Below, piece after piece: positions 35,116-49,616 of a stretch of DNA of 64,000 nt. The notes below the pieces were generated by a model. That model saw only the letters and a program-made list of their open reading frames with translations. It searched no databases and was not told where the DNA came from. The stretch lies in NCBI GenBank assembly GCA_014529385.2, contig CM043962.1, forward strand, positions 50,625,405 through 50,689,404. The letters are read 5' to 3'. The first letter of the stretch is position 1; every line of letters begins with the position of its first letter. The translations under genes were made by a program, and so were the position numbers. This stretch comes from Adiantum capillus-veneris. Taxonomy: Eukaryota > Streptophyta > Polypodiopsida > Polypodiales > Pteridaceae.

Positions 35116-37280
35116 ATGATCTATGAGACCAACTCACGCTTGCGAATAAGCTTTTGGAATTGTAACGGATATCCATGGAATGCGAGAATTGGCATTGATG
35201 AGCTTACCAATGACTCCGATGTGATACTTCTTGTCGAAACATGGGAGCATGATGCACAACAAATTCTTGGATTTGACAAATACGATGTGCATTCTTTGAT
35301 GTGGGCCAAAAATACAAAGCAACGAAGAGGCCAAGGAGGTGCAGCATGTATGACCAAAAAGGGTTTGAAAGATGTTTCCATCGTCAAAGAAGATAAGTAT
35401 AAATGCTACTTATGGCTGAAAATCAGCCCACCAAATGGTCAAGTCATGTTTGTGGCTGGTTGCTACATTCCTCACTATGACTCTAACTTTTATGCTCGCT
35501 TGGATATGGATAGAGATCAGCCCTTTGTTGAACTAGAGGAAGACATTGCTCATTACAAGGATCAAGGTGAAGTCATTGTTTTTGGAGACATGAATGCTCG
35601 TACAAATATGTTACAACACGACACACAACAAGTCTACATGCCGCATGTCTCAAGAAGAATGGATTACTCATACATGTATAATCGAAGTTCTAATGATGCA
35701 AAAAGAACTGGATTACTATGTAAAGTCACTTCTACATATGTGCAATAGTACCGGAATGCTCATTGAAAATGGTGTATCTCTATGGCAAGGCACCAAAGAA
35801 TTTACATGTAGAAAGCACAATGGTGATAGCGTGATTGACTTATGTTGTTCTCGGAAGCCACTCTAGAATGCATACAAAGCTTTACACTTGGGGAATGGAA
35901 TCCGGAATCGGATCATAGGATGTCATGTGTTGACCTCAAGTGTGGTAAACGGCCCGAGCATATAGCCTCCAATCATGATGTGAATCATTTGTACCTACGT
36001 CTAGACTTCAAACGAGCACTTATATATGCTGATATGGTGGACCAAATGTTAAGCATGATAGAGAATCAAGAGAGCCCAACATTAGAGTGCAAGTGGAAAG
36101 TTTTCAAGAAGTAATTTTCTCTTGTGCGAAGGAATGCTTTTCGGTGAAACACATGTCTTGCAAAAGGTCTAAGAAGGGTAGCACCAAGAAGAAATAGTTT
36201 GACATGGAATGTAGTAAAGCCTGAAAACACTTGCTAAGATTGGATGCAATCAAAGACAAGGAAGTCTACTTGGAATGTTCACACACATACAAAGCACTTT
36301 TTCAAAAGAAGAAGAGAAGGTGGTAAGTCAAAAAACAACTTCTTTTAGCGCAAGAGAAAGCACATGCATGTGGCAAGTTTTGGCAAAATCTAAAAGGCCA
36401 GCGCGTTGAGAGCTTTGGTGACTTGACTCTTGAGGATATGTATATGCATTGCAAGAACCTCTACGAGCAACCCAATGTTGATAAGATGGAGTGTTGTAGC
36501 TCCCTTCTGTTTATGTTTCCCTTCTTTACCATTGAAGATGTATGCCGCACACTTGAGAAACTTGCTACTCGCAAGGCAGGTGGCCTTCAAGGTGTCAAGG
36601 CTGAAATGATTAAATGGACAAGCAAGAAAACACAATATTGGATATGTGATATGTTTAACCTTGCACTTCAGTATGGCATGCCTCATGATTGGAGTGCAAA
36701 TTGGATCAAACCTTTGCACAAATGAGATGTAAACAATGTGAACAACTTTCGCACTATGGTTGGTTCTTTGATGGCAAAGTTATTTAGATGTATCATGGAG
36801 ATGCAGATAAGTGAATGGGCTGAAAAGAATGGAAAACGTGCGCTTGGCCAAGTAGGTTTTGGAAAGCATCATAGCACTATTGATCACCTTGTCACTCTTC
36901 GAGTTCTTATGGAAGCTTCTCGATTGAAAGGAAAAAAGTTATATTGTTGCTTTGTGGATTTCAAGAAAGATTTTGACATGGTAGCGCGAGGAAATATTTG
37001 GAGACGTATGCAAAGCCTTCAAGTGCCGAGAGAATTTATGCATGCAGTCTTACGCATCTACCAAAAAGTGATATGTCGATTACGTATTGGAGATGGACTT
37101 TCAGAATTTTTGGCAAGCACCATTGGTGTCAAACAAGCATGCTCACTTTCCCCAACCCTCTTTGGGCTACTCATTGATGAATTAGAATGCATGTTTCTTG
37201 AGTTTATGCAACAATAAGGCATAGAAGAGGTTAAGATTGGAAACGCGGTGATCATGCTTTTGCTTTATGCCGATGATGTA
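35116..37280 (+). pseudogene. LINE D ORF2, frameshifted and truncated
   Basis: ATG at 35116. The endonuclease (FWNCNG, VILLVETWEHD, YIPHYDSNF, GDMNARTN) is open to about 35690, then small indels break the frame (near 35690, 35850, 36110, 36725 and 36750). RT blocks remain readable in pieces: HSTIDHLVTLRVL, CFVDFKKDFDMV (KAFD changed to KDFD) and GVKQACSLSPTLFG (QGCP changed to QACS). It ends with YADD at 37266-37277. Confidence 0.9.
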
Positions 37281-40104
37281 AACTTCAATGCCAAGGAGTC
37301 AAGTCTTCCCAATTGCAGTCATCAAATATGGTCTTACAATATCCTTAACCCTGTGTCTAATCCAAAGCCTAAAGGTCAGTAAAGCAAGGCACCATGTGGC
37401 CTACCAATATGCCCTATATCATCTCCACCATCCATCTACTGAGTGACTACTCATCCATACCAAAGAAAGTTGTTGCATGCCTTGCTAAAAAAAGGATGAG
37501 GGAGGTTCTGGGAAGCCAATTTTGCTCCATCACAAAAGTGACAGGAAAAATTTGAGGCGGTCCGGGGCGGGCAACAAGAGAGGCGACCTCTAAACACCCC
37601 TCAAGGCTCCCGTGCTGCTCAATTGGGGCTGGGGCAACCACAAGCACAACACAACAACAAACCCACATCCAAACCCAAACAAGATAGGGGCACCACCTAG
37701 TTATGGTATGCGAACTAGGACGCAAGAGAGATTTTGGCACAACCAAGAAGATGCACCACACAAGACACACAAACAACCTCACACCAAGACACACACAAAC
37801 TGGACCAGAGAGAGCTAGAGCAAAGGGAAGAGAGAGAGAGAAAAGGATCTTGCGTAATACCTTATTTGTGACTTGCAAATGGAGATGGTTTGTTATGATG
37901 CTATCGTAGAACTTGTATAAACTCACTCAATGCTTAGTGATTGCTAAAACATTGCCAAAACACACACACACTGTCTTAGGGTGTGGGAGACCTCTCACCA
38001 CAATACCCTCTTACAATGGACACAAAACTGGCAATGAAAAACACACTAAAACACTTTCTAAAATCAAGATCAACCGATAAAAACTCAAATACACAAGTCA
38101 CCTTGAATTCACCAAACCGTATTGCACAAATGGAAGGACGAAGATTTGAACGTCGAATCACGCCTTTGATGCACCAAACCTCAATTTATTGATGATGAAG
38201 GAGCATATACAATAGTGGTTTTCAGGTTTGTGGAACTCACGCTCTCTCACTTGCAATGTGTAGCTTGAAGGCTTCTCTCACACCAAGAGTGAAGCTCACA
38301 AGTGGTTGCTACACCTAAGTCTCTCCTCACGCATAGAGTGTTGGGGTGCTATGTGAGATGTTGGAGGTTGTTTTCCAAGAAGGAAAGGGGCCTATTTATA
38401 GGTTGGAGACCCCTCATTAAGATTATTGGAAATCCTAATTTACAAGCTAACAAATCAGGATTATGATTTTTTTGAATATCAAAACATTGCGGGCCTTCTT
38501 TGTCTGCTTGAGTCATGGGTGTGGGCTCAAAAAGAGAGCATTATTGATGGTAGATAAGGTGAAAGTAAGTAGAGAGAGAGAGAGAGAGTTACTATACACA
38601 TGTCTTGAGGCGAGGTGTCTTTCATGGTTAGGTCAATGGCTATTTTGTGTTAGTATGTTAGTGGTTAGTAATCACTAGAAAGTTAATGTTACATTTACAA
38701 TGGGTAGAATGAGGTGGATGGTTGAATGAAGTGAGCAAATCCTTGTGATGGTGAAGCTTGAAGATGTTTTGGACTTACTTGTGTAGGTTCTCAAAATGAC
38801 TATCGATCTTCTTCTTCGTCTTCTCTTCTTTACGCCACCGCCGCCAAGGTTGATTATCGTGATGAAAATGATAATTTCGTTGATGAGATCTCTTGATTTG
38901 CAGAGGTTAATCATGGTACACATGCTGAATTTATGTATATATATAAGGGTTAAGATGGAATTGTACTTTGGAGATAATAGAGAGAGGCATAGAGATGGTG
39001 TATGTATGTAGAGGTTCATAAAAGAACTATAGGGATGAGAGAGAAGGGTAATGGTGAAGAGGGTGGGAGAAGCCATGGAAATTGCAGGTTTGAGTGAGGG
39101 AAGGAGAGGGAGGGATGTGTAAGAGTGAGTAGGTGTGTGGAAGGGTGAGAGAAGACTAAGGGCTACTTGTGAGAAAAGTGGGCAGATTGGGGTCCACTCA
39201 AAAAATCATAGCTCACCGCTGGTAGCTCCAAAAATCATGAAAAAAGTTGAGGTGATTATTCAGAGCGTGGGCTACATTTTCTCTTTTGACCACCGCTCCA
39301 AATTCGGAGTGGAGATAGGTGCCAAAATTCTCACCAAAAAGCCTATTTTTTATGCTTGCAAAAGTCTTTTAGTGGCCCCCTCCTTTGTTGAATTTGTACA
39401 ATGCATCCAAGAGTGAGCCCCTCCTTTGTCATATTATAATACAAAGCATCCAAGTTGCCCTTGAATAAAGAAGATGACGGTAGAGGATGGAGGAGGATTA
39501 TTGGTGAATAAAGAAATATATACATGGTGGGACTAGTGTATGGACTATTCATGGACTTTAACTCAATGAGCACATGGTGTTAGAATAATGAGTAAAAATA
39601 ATAATAAAAATATGGAGGAGTTATGGATATGGAAAGATATTGGAATCATATGATATGGTCCCTCCTTGAATTATTTTGGGTGAAAGAGGAAAAGGTATGC
39701 AAGTAAATAATATAATAAAAGTAACCAATGAGTAGAAATCAATTTTTTGTTTTCACGAGGGTGAGGGTGAAAATGTGGGAGTGATTTGTATAAAGGAAAA
39801 ATATGAGGTTAGAGTATGTACAATATTGGCAAAAAATATAATTATGGTGTAAGAGGATGAAAGAAGGTGTACATAGGTTTAATAAAACACACACCTAAGT
39901 AGAAATATTTAAATAAAATACCAAAATAATTATAAAAAATTCCTATATTTAGGCCATATATACAATGAAATATTTACACACAAAGGGGCCATAATATACT
40001 TTTATTTTTATTTTTTTATTTTTATTTTGGCTCAACTAGCCCAGTGACTAGCTAGCTGAGGGTTTTTAAGAAGATATGGGAAAAGCCCCCTAACTCACAC
40101 ACGC
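37281..40104. other. unassigned 2.8-kb region
   Basis: No recognised domain. Frames are short (up to 159 codons at 37447-37926 on the minus strand, low-complexity). The DNA has AG-rich and CA-rich stretches, and AT-rich sequence after about 39580. No terminal repeats were found. It could be decayed element sequence or intergenic DNA. Confidence 0.4.
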
Positions 40105-41248
40105 TGTGAGCGGGATGAAAACACACACAGCGCCTCTATAACAACCCGACACACACTCTTGGAAAGATACACACACACACACACTATGGGGCACCACTCG
40201 GCTTACACAATCCACCTGGCCGAGACAGGGAACACACCGATGGAGCGAGAGGAGAGAGACTATCCACTTTCCCACTCCACACAGACACACACACACACAC
40301 ACACACATAAAAACTCAGCTCAAAAGAGGAGAACTTTTGATAATTAGATACAAATGAGCTTGGGCCAACACCAAGGGGCAAATAGCTCACACAAAATGGG
40401 TAAAATATACCAGATACAATCACAAATTGGAGAAGAAGCTTCACTCACCGGAGAAGATTACACAGAAAAACAGCAGAAAAAGAGTGAGGAATTTGGCAAA
40501 ATGGACAGCGCCATCGCGTCCGGAACGGCCCAAAACCCCAGTCTACAATGTCAAAGTGCTCAAATCCGACCTCGGATGAGCAGTTTACGGCCAAAACAGG
40601 CTCCAAAAACCCAAAAAACACACCTGCGGCTGTTCCTCCTCTCTTCTCCACGTTTTTTCTGGTCTTCTCTCTATTTTTTCAGTTCCCACACTTAGCTTTA
40701 TTAGTTGGGCACCCTTGGGCTTTTAGATGACCTCAAACGGACCCCGAACAGACCAAAAACTGACCTCGCAGTGCATAGTTGTCATCTTTTTGCATCATTC
40801 GCACACCTAGCACTCAGCTTTTTTTCAATAATGCATCTCGCCACCACGTGAAGTGGCCCCAAAAAAAGGTCCTCATGATGACCTTTCTGCATAATCGCAC
40901 AAGCAAACACCCACGTTGTGTCCGTACTTCTCCACGTGCAAGTATTGACCTCGTTCGCCCTCCTGACACCACTAGATGCCATCTGACGCACCTGCTGACC
41001 TCACGTCGTCGGCCCATGGATAGCTTCCTCGAGAAGTTTTACACACTATAAACTCCTCATTATTGTAGAAAAAACATACTGGTACTGGTGATAGTGAAAA
41101 TCGATGCACTATGTACACACTGTCCTACCTGTACACATGTGGGCCCCACATAACCACCTGGCTAAGGAAAATGGGCAATCCTTTATTTGATGCACCATGC
41201 ATGTGTATGTACATATGCGCAATTCCTTGCTCGAAAAAACTCCTGACA
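40105..41248 (-). repeat. 3' LTR of the gag-only element
   Basis: 1144 bp, TG...CA ends, matching 43853-44994 with few differences. The DNA just inside (41249-41270; minus-strand CTAGGGGGTGGGCAAATTA) is PPT-like. Confidence 0.9.
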
Positions 41249-41301
41249 TAATTTGCCCACCCCCTAGCCTGCTAGAGCATTCATGCTCAGCAGCAGCAGC
41301 A

Positions 41302-42866
41302 CTAGTAGATGCTCATTCCACCTGGATCAAAAGGCCAAAGGCATATCGCATGATTCACAAGAAGCATCATAACACCACACCTACATTTGTCAACAATCAA
41401 CCAAAATGCACCATAGGCATATCCAACTAACACATCCGCTCTGTCTGGAGTTCCAAAAGCAAAAATATTGCATGCCACATTCAACCCAACCGATAGAGAC
41501 AACTCAAGTGACTCATCACCTGGCATCTTGGCTTCACCAGCCATAGCAACAACCTGCAAATCATGCACCCAAGTAGCTAAAAGCATTGTGTGAAGGTAAA
41601 GTTGTTGATATCCAAAGCACAAAAGTATCCCCGCAGCACACATATCCCTAGCATAGGCATCCACATAGCTGAGATTGGACTCATATATGCCAAACCCCTT
41701 CTCATCATCATAAGCATACTCATCATCACACATAACTTTATCCACATCATAATCATGGCTAGCACCACTATCCATAGTTTCTAGCATGGGTTCATCAGTT
41801 TCCAAGAAAACAGATCCTTGCTCTAAACCACAATCATGCTCACAAATCGGTTCAATCACTGCACATACATCAAAATATGGCTTCAACACAGGCTCCACAT
41901 CCAACAAATCCACAAAATGGCTCTCAACCTTGCCCTCTTCCCTAATTTCCAAGGAACTAGTATCCAAAGATACATGCTCATCATCAATAACCTCAACCTC
42001 ACACTCACACCCAGAATCACAAGGTACACAAGTATCCAATGCATCCTCTTCAAGACTTTTCAATCCTGTATCCAAAGCATTACTCACCTCTTTAGGCTCT
42101 TCCAAAAACCTGTCAACCTGCAAGACCTCTTTACGCTTCACAATAGACCTTGGGAAGAAACGAGAAACATCATAGGATAGGCTACTTTTCACCTGCTTAG
42201 GCTTAACTTCATCTTCCATGTCAAATCTATCTTGCACATGCATACCTGTACTGATACCATGTTCCTCAAGACGCTTAAACTTCCATTCCTTGTGCTTTAC
42301 AATGCATACCGCATCTTCAAAAGACTCGGGCCTCTTCAACTCAACCTCGAACCGCAACCAAGGTGACAAATCATCAACAAAAAACTTTTCTTCAATGAAT
42401 AAGGGGGGGTCTCATCCTTAAGAGAAACACACCAACAAGTCCATAAATCTGTAAAAACTTGTACATAGGCATCAACACCTTGACAAGAACCTTGCTTAAG
42501 AGCATTGAGCTCATTCCATACTGCATTTACATCTTCAAAAACCTGGAAACGCTCTAAAAAAGCTTCTATAAACTTGTCAAGACTCAAACCATAAGAAGAA
42601 GCCACTGCTTCTTTAGCTTCCAAATCCATGAACCAAACACGGGCCTCATCTTTCAAAAGAAATCCAAATAGCCTCAAAATCTTGTCCTCATCACCCATTT
42701 TGTTGCTTATGCATGCCACCTCGACTTGCTCCAGAAAGTCTTCCGCATCTTCACCACTTCTTCCATGAAATTCCGGATAAGAGAAATCCATGGCTACCCA
42801 AGTTACGATGCTTTGAGAACCCCTTCGAACACACGTACAAGAACCCAAAACTTTTGATTGACTCAA
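41302..42866 (-). pseudogene. gag protein of the gag-only element
   Basis: The first frame (42866-42336) has the retrotransposon gag signature: MDFSYPEFHGRSGEDAEDFLEQV, DEARVWFMDLEA, and LDKFIEAFLERF...WNELNALKQG. The second (42369-41302) continues with LSPWLRFEVELKRPESFEDAV, the expected end of that domain. A 300-residue acidic tail follows with no recognised domain. The two join at a C7 run near 42405-42411, where one base gain or loss breaks the frame. The ATG of the conserved part is probably at about 42791 (MDFSYPEF). No zinc knuckle was seen. Confidence 0.8.
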
Positions 42867-43829
42867 TTACCAGAAACTTCAATGGAGCTCAACTTTAGAT
42901 AAGGACATACACATGCACATCAAATGAGTTCTCATAGTTAATCATCGGAATGACAACAGGCAAAGGACATTCCAGGATCTCTCTCAATCTTCTTGGCCCA
43001 AACATAAAGACTATGCACCGCTGGAAAAAGATCTTCCTGGACACATGAACATTAATCTGAATTCTTTGAGTTAAATGAAAAGGAGTGAACTGAGGGACAT
43101 TTTCATCATCCATTAAAGCCAACCATGAAGCTCCCAAGAAGGCACACCTGACTCAACCTCTGATTTTGCTAAAATTTCAGCAGCATAACAGCATAAATGG
43201 CTCAAAATACCAAAAAACCAGCCATCATAACTTGGGAAAATTTCGACAAAGTTTTCCCAGAAGTAGAGCAGTAGGAACCCAAAATATAGGCTGTCTATGT
43301 ATGCATAAACTGTCAACAATAGAACCCGAGCATCAAGTAGGACTCATCAGTACATAGCCTATGGCGAGGTCACAAAAAGGGTGCTCCAGCTACCTGTATC
43401 ACCGAAAGGATCTCCACATTTGAGAATCCCCCAGCTCAATAAAAACCTCACGCTATCGACCCTCACACGAAGGCTAATGCAAAGCACATATAGTCAAGTC
43501 TCAGAAATGACTATCTTCCAGACCAAGTCTCAGAAATGGCTGGGACTGCCAAATACAACCAAGTATGGCTCCACAAATGCGTACAATGGCAGTTTCCATA
43601 AGTAACGTACAATCCAGTAGACAATGCGCTCAAATAGGCGCCAAGTGATGCATTCCCACAACAACTGCAAGTGACATCACTGCTAGTATATCACTGTACT
43701 CCAGCGACCTGTACCTGTGTGAATCACCTGTACCTGTACCTGTCCCTGTAACCTGTAACCTGTAATCTGCAACCTGCAACCTGTAATCCCGAAGCTCGAA
43801 GCTCGAAGCAGAAGGTACTCGAAGAAGAT
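42867..43829. other. leader of the gag-only element, with tandem oligomers
   Basis: Noncoding leader on the minus strand. At about 43704-43800 short units CCTGTA, ACCTGTA and ACCTGCA are repeated many times, followed by AAGCTCG repeats. No ORF of interest. Confidence 0.65.
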
Positions 43830-43846
43830 CCTCAGTGGGGGCACCA
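43830..43846 (-). promoter_or_regulatory. candidate primer binding site
   Basis: On the minus strand TGGTGCCCCCACTGAGG begins six bases after the 5' LTR. Its layout (TGG, one base, seven acceptor-stem bases, T-stem) fits the complement of a tRNA 3' end, but I could not name the tRNA. Confidence 0.55.
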
Positions 43847-43852
43847 AAAGAA

Positions 43853-44028
43853 TGTGAGCGGGATGAAAACACACACAGCGCCTCTATAACGACCCGACAC
43901 ACACTCTTGGAAAGATACACACACACACTATGGGGCACCACTCGGCTTACACAATCCACCTGGCCGAGACAGGGAACACACCGATGGAGCGAGAGGAGAG
44001 AGACTATCCACTTTCCCACTCCACACAG

Positions 44029-44059
<31 letters not shown>

Positions 44060-44994
44060 CTCAGCTCGAAAGAGGAGAACTTCTGATAATTAGATACAAA
44101 TGAGCTTGGGCCAACACCAAGGGGCAAATAGCTCACACAAAATGGGTAAAATATACCAGATACAATCACAAATTGGAGAAGAAGCTTCACTCACCGGAGA
44201 AGATTACACACAAAAATAGCAGAAAAAGAGTGAGGAATTTGGCAAAATGGACAGCGCCATCGTGTCCGGAACGGCCCAAAACCCCAGTCTACAATGTCAA
44301 AGTGCTCAAATCCGACCTCGGATGAGCAGTTTACGGCCAAAACAGGCTCCAAAAACCCAAAAAACACACCTGCGGCTGTTCCTCCTCTCTTCTCCACGTT
44401 TTTTCTGGTCTTCTCTCTGTTTTTTCAGTTCCCACACTTAGCTTTATTATTTGGGCACCCTTGGCCTTTTAGATGACCTCAAACGGACCCCGAACAGGCC
44501 AAAAACTGACCTCGCAATGCATAGTTGTCATCTTTTTGCATCATTCGCACACCTAGCACTCAGCTTTTTTTCAATAATGTATCTCGCCACCACGTGAAGT
44601 GGCCCCAGAAAAAGGTCCTCATGATGACCTTTCTGCATAATCGCACAAGCAAACACCCACGTTGTGTCCGTACTTCTCCGCGTGCAAGTATTGACCTCGT
44701 TCGCCCTCCTGACGCCACTAGATGCCATCTGACGCACCTGCTGACCTCACATCGTCGGCCCGCGGATAGCTTCCTCGAGAAGTTTTACGCGCTATAAACT
44801 CCTCATTATTGTAGAAAAAACATACTGGTACTGGTGATAGTGAAAATCGATGCACTATGTACACACTGTCCTACTTGTACACATGTGGGCCCCACATAAC
44901 CACCTGGCTAAGGAAAATGGGCAATCCTTTATTTGATGCACCATGCATGTGTATGTACATATGCGCAATTCCTTGCTCGAAAAAACTCCTGACA
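43853..44994 (-). repeat. 5' LTR of the gag-only element
   Basis: Nearly identical to 40105-41248, including internal CA runs whose lengths differ between the two. Confidence 0.9.
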
Positions 44995-45228
44995 ACGCCT
45001 ATGTACAGTGAAATGGTAGGGATAGCCATAGCGTTTGGGTGAATTTGGTAGGGTGGAGTAACTTACTATGGCAATTATGGAGAGCCGAAAAACGGCTATC
45101 AATACCAAGTAGAATATGAATCAATCCACATCAATCTCCCCAAACCTCTGTCACATTGAGACATAAAATCAATGGCCTCACTGCCAACAATGTAGTCCAA
45201 CTGATGGAGGACCTGGAAAAAGTAGCAT
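44995..45228. other. unassigned sequence
   Basis: Flank of the gag-only element, starting with the duplicated ACGC. No coding signal. Confidence 0.4.
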
Positions 45229-46150
<922 letters not shown>

Positions 46151-46151
46151 T

Positions 46152-46870
46152 CTACATGAGGCCTAGACACATTATCAACCAGGCTATTTTTGCTTCCTCT
46201 GTATAAGGATTCAAAAATTCCGATAGAGAGCATACATCTAGCGTGAAAGCAGTAAGGCAAGCCAAAAGTGTCTTGCAGATCTTTGAGAGCATCCTGCAGG
46301 AGAGGTCTAGAGAGCCACAATATTCTTGTATGGCACCCTTTAGGGTTTTCACCATATAAGATACCATTATTCTCTCTCCAAACGGGGATCCAGGCAAAAC
46401 CGGGTAATTTAACCATGTTGGGTACTTCTTCACCATTGTCGCAGCCTTCTCATAGCTTTGTGCTCTAAAAGTAGGGCAGAAAGTGGGATCTTCCTGTAGC
46501 TCTTTAGGTGCTTCCACCAAGTTGATTAGATACCTTGGGTGGTCTAGAAGGCATTGTTTTCTCCATCTGGGTTGACTATCAATTATCCTTTTGGCATCTT
46601 CATATGAGCGGATATCGCCATCAAAGAGAGGCACTTGCTCCTCTTGCTCTAATTTCTTTTTGATTGCTAACTGCTCATATTTTAACAATGGCATTGGTAG
46701 CACATGTGCTATCCACTTCTCTCGTAACTGCTCTGCAGCCTTCTGACTCCCTAAAAGAGCATGTAGCAATTTGTGTTCTTCTTCCATAGCTTGCTTCTAG
46801 TAAAACTCTATTTCTTTGTCCATTTGTTCTTGAAATCCTTTTTCTTCTGCGGTTGTAAGCATATCTTGCC
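46152..46870 (-). pseudogene. fragment of the aORF, C-terminal region
   Basis: 211 codons from ATG 46787, with an upstream in-frame part to about 46870 broken by TAG at 46799. It matches the C-terminal part of the gypsy aORF at 2464-3300: PLLKYE, DSQPRWRK, LVEAPK, SYMVKTLKGAIQ and CKTLL are shared. It lies beside a PPT and LTR of the related element but on the opposite strand to them, unlike the arrangement at 1450-5310, so a rearrangement has inverted it. Confidence 0.8.
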
Positions 46871-46933
46871 CTTGTGCTGTGCAGCTTGGTCTAACTTCAT
46901 CTCTGAAGTCATGTCAAGCGAAGACATGAGCTA

Positions 46934-46946
46934 GGAAGGGGGGAGT
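46934..46946 (+). promoter_or_regulatory. polypurine tract of a second gypsy element
   Basis: AGGAAGGGGGGAG directly before the LTR, identical to the PPT at 2378-2390 (other strand). A CATGTC-loop-GACATG hairpin precedes it (46911-46929). Confidence 0.85.
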
Positions 46947-47798
46947 GTTAACCGGACACATATTCTTTGAGGCTTAAATTGTAATTGACAGATTCACTTC
47001 ACCATGTACATTATTTGGGGCTACCCAGAGCTTCCAGCTTGTAAAAATCTAGATTAGAGTAAGTAATCTTGACATTAGGGCATCCCAAGGTTGAGGGTAT
47101 AAAACCCAATTTTGTAACTTTAGAAACAACCTTAATGATTATTATCAAATCCTTATCTTCTTTGTGTCGTACTGTGTGTGACTGAGAGAGAGAGAGAGAG
47201 GTCGGAATTGCAAACGGAGAGCAGCAACGTTACCCATGAGGAGAGCTACACAGAGACATCAACATCTCACGCGTTCGGTCTCAGCTCGGGAGCTTCACCC
47301 GCGAGCTTCAATCAGAGTTTTGGTGAGTTGTAGTTGTCTGTTTGTCTATTTAAACATATCCACGCGACAAGGGCGAGTAGAGCTACAGTTTAGGCATATC
47401 AGGTTTCAGAAATAGTGACCTGTCATACCCAACCAGACATTCTATGCGATTGTTGCATAGGGGTATTGGGGTAGGGTTTGGGGTCAGAGACCATAGGGAT
47501 AGCGGCCTACTAGTGTGTGTGTAGGACTTCCCTTGAGTTTTGTGAGGTATCGAGACCATTTGATAGGCCTTTAGCTTGCGGTAGTGTCATAGGTCACTTT
47601 CACATTCACGAAGCAATTGGCATAGATTAGGTTTCATATCTCTATAGGAAGTAGTAATTAGTTGGTTGAGTAGAGGATTGACACCACTTTGCTTGCTTCC
47701 ACGCGCCTACAGGTCAAGCTCCATCCTTGGCTGACATTCTTTGTTTGTTGGTTGAGTCCTCACTATACCGATGTCCGCTCGCGGCGTATCCGTCAACA
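46947..47798 (+). repeat. 3' or solo LTR related to the 19.5-kb element
   Basis: Starts TGTTAACCGG and ends CGTATCCGTCAACA, matching the ends of the first element's LTRs in reverse orientation. The last ~100 bp and the CGTACTGTGT...(GA)n stretch near 47170-47202 also match. It has no PBS after it, so it is a 3' LTR or the remains of one. The CCAGACATYCTAYG motif shared with the other LTR is present near 47433. Confidence 0.85.
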
Positions 47799-48162
47799 GA
47801 GTGGAAGCAAGGTCAAATGAGGTCCAAATGGTGTCAAACTTTTACCAAGGCATGTATACAAGGTACAGAGGACAGCCATGGGTTTAGATCAAAGAAATCA
47901 AGAAAATACACAGATGGCTCACTCTATCGCGATAAAGTCACAGAATGTAAACCAGGGATCATTTCAAGGACTGGCTGCCACCCATGTGTCTTATACCTCC
48001 TCTAGAGTATATGTATCAAGTTTCATTGCATTTGGACATGTGCATAATATATTTTAGCCATATCTGTGAAAATATGGGAGCTACTAACAAGCTTAAATTA
48101 ATACCTACTTAAGCTAAGTTTGAATGTGATCTCATAGTTTTCACTTGCCATATGACTATAGA
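47799..48162. other. unassigned sequence
   Basis: Flank between the LTR and the start of the split aORF-like gene; no recognised feature. Confidence 0.4.
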
Positions 48163-48622
48163 TTCAATGGAATCACCAAAGAAGAAGAAGAAGACAATCA
48201 AAAGCTCTTTGTTTGAAGCACAATCTTTTACCATTGTATCGGAAACGTTAAAGAGGGCTTCTACATGGATACCAGAGAAGACTTTGAAAAACCACAACAT
48301 CTCAGTATACCAAGGAGCATACAAAGATACAGAGGGCCACAAGGTGGAGGTAGTCATGCTACCAAGGGAGCTGCAAGTTTTCATTACCACAGGAACTCTC
48401 AGGATAACACTAAAAAAAGTGGGGTTATGATATTTTGTCAACCTCCCTCCAATTTCCATTTACTTCAAAAGGGTGCACCAGCTCATTGAAAACATCAGAA
48501 TGGCTTCTGCATAGTGTCAGATCTAAATGATGAGCCAATAGAGATCAGAATAACACCCAAGATAGTGGCCAATGCATTGAGAGTTTCCAACTTTGGAGCC
48601 AATATGAAAGAAAAGAGGGCCA
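48163..48622 (+). pseudogene. aORF-like gene, 5' part, split by the DNA transposon
   Basis: Starts around MESPKKKKKTIKSS (a Lys run) and continues, after one frameshift near 48430-48510, as VSDLNDEPIEIRITPK, then VANALRVSNFGANMKEKRA up to the transposon end. The second half is at 58399-59547. The ITPK..ANALRV stretch looks like the N-terminal part of plant transposon-associated ORFs; this is recollection, not a search result. Confidence 0.55.
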
Positions 48623-48666
48623 CATTAGGAAGTGAATGGGGTATAGGAGGGCCTCTTTATTTGGCA
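48623..48666 (+). repeat. left terminal inverted repeat
   Basis: Begins CATTAGGAAG and includes GGGCCTCTTTATTTGGCA. Confidence 0.75.

Positions 48667-49616
<950 letters not shown>

Larger units (their letters stand above)
34128..37280 (+). mobile_element. LINE D, with complete 5' end, truncated in RT
   Basis: The only copy with a full ORF1 and a short 5' UTR (about 50 bp after (CT)n). It is unusually truncated at its 3' side: homology to LINE B stops right after YADDV at 37280, and no 3' UTR or (TATC)n follows. Its ORF2 is very close to LINE B but has many small deletions. Confidence 0.92.
40105..44994 (-). mobile_element. gag-only LTR retrotransposon (TR-GAG/LARD type)
   Basis: LTRs 40105-41248 and 43853-44994 are nearly identical, start TGTGAGCGG and end CTCCTGACA. 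ACGC stands on both outer sides (40101-40104 and 44995-44998), a likely 4-bp target duplication or 5 bp with a mismatch. The 2.6-kb interior encodes only a gag-like protein on the minus strand; no protease, RT or integrase was found. Mobilisation in trans by an autonomous relative is inferred. The close LTR identity implies a young insertion. Confidence 0.9.

Noticed and set aside
37447-37926. 159-codon minus-strand ORF as a membrane protein
   Set aside because: Low-complexity Val/Cys/Leu-rich frame opposite CA- and GA-rich DNA, no homology recognised, and no conserved neighbours.
48152-48430. A separate small host gene starting MTIDSMESPKKKKK
   Set aside because: The frame continues, after a shift, into sequence that fits the aORF-like gene split by the transposon; nothing supports an independent gene.
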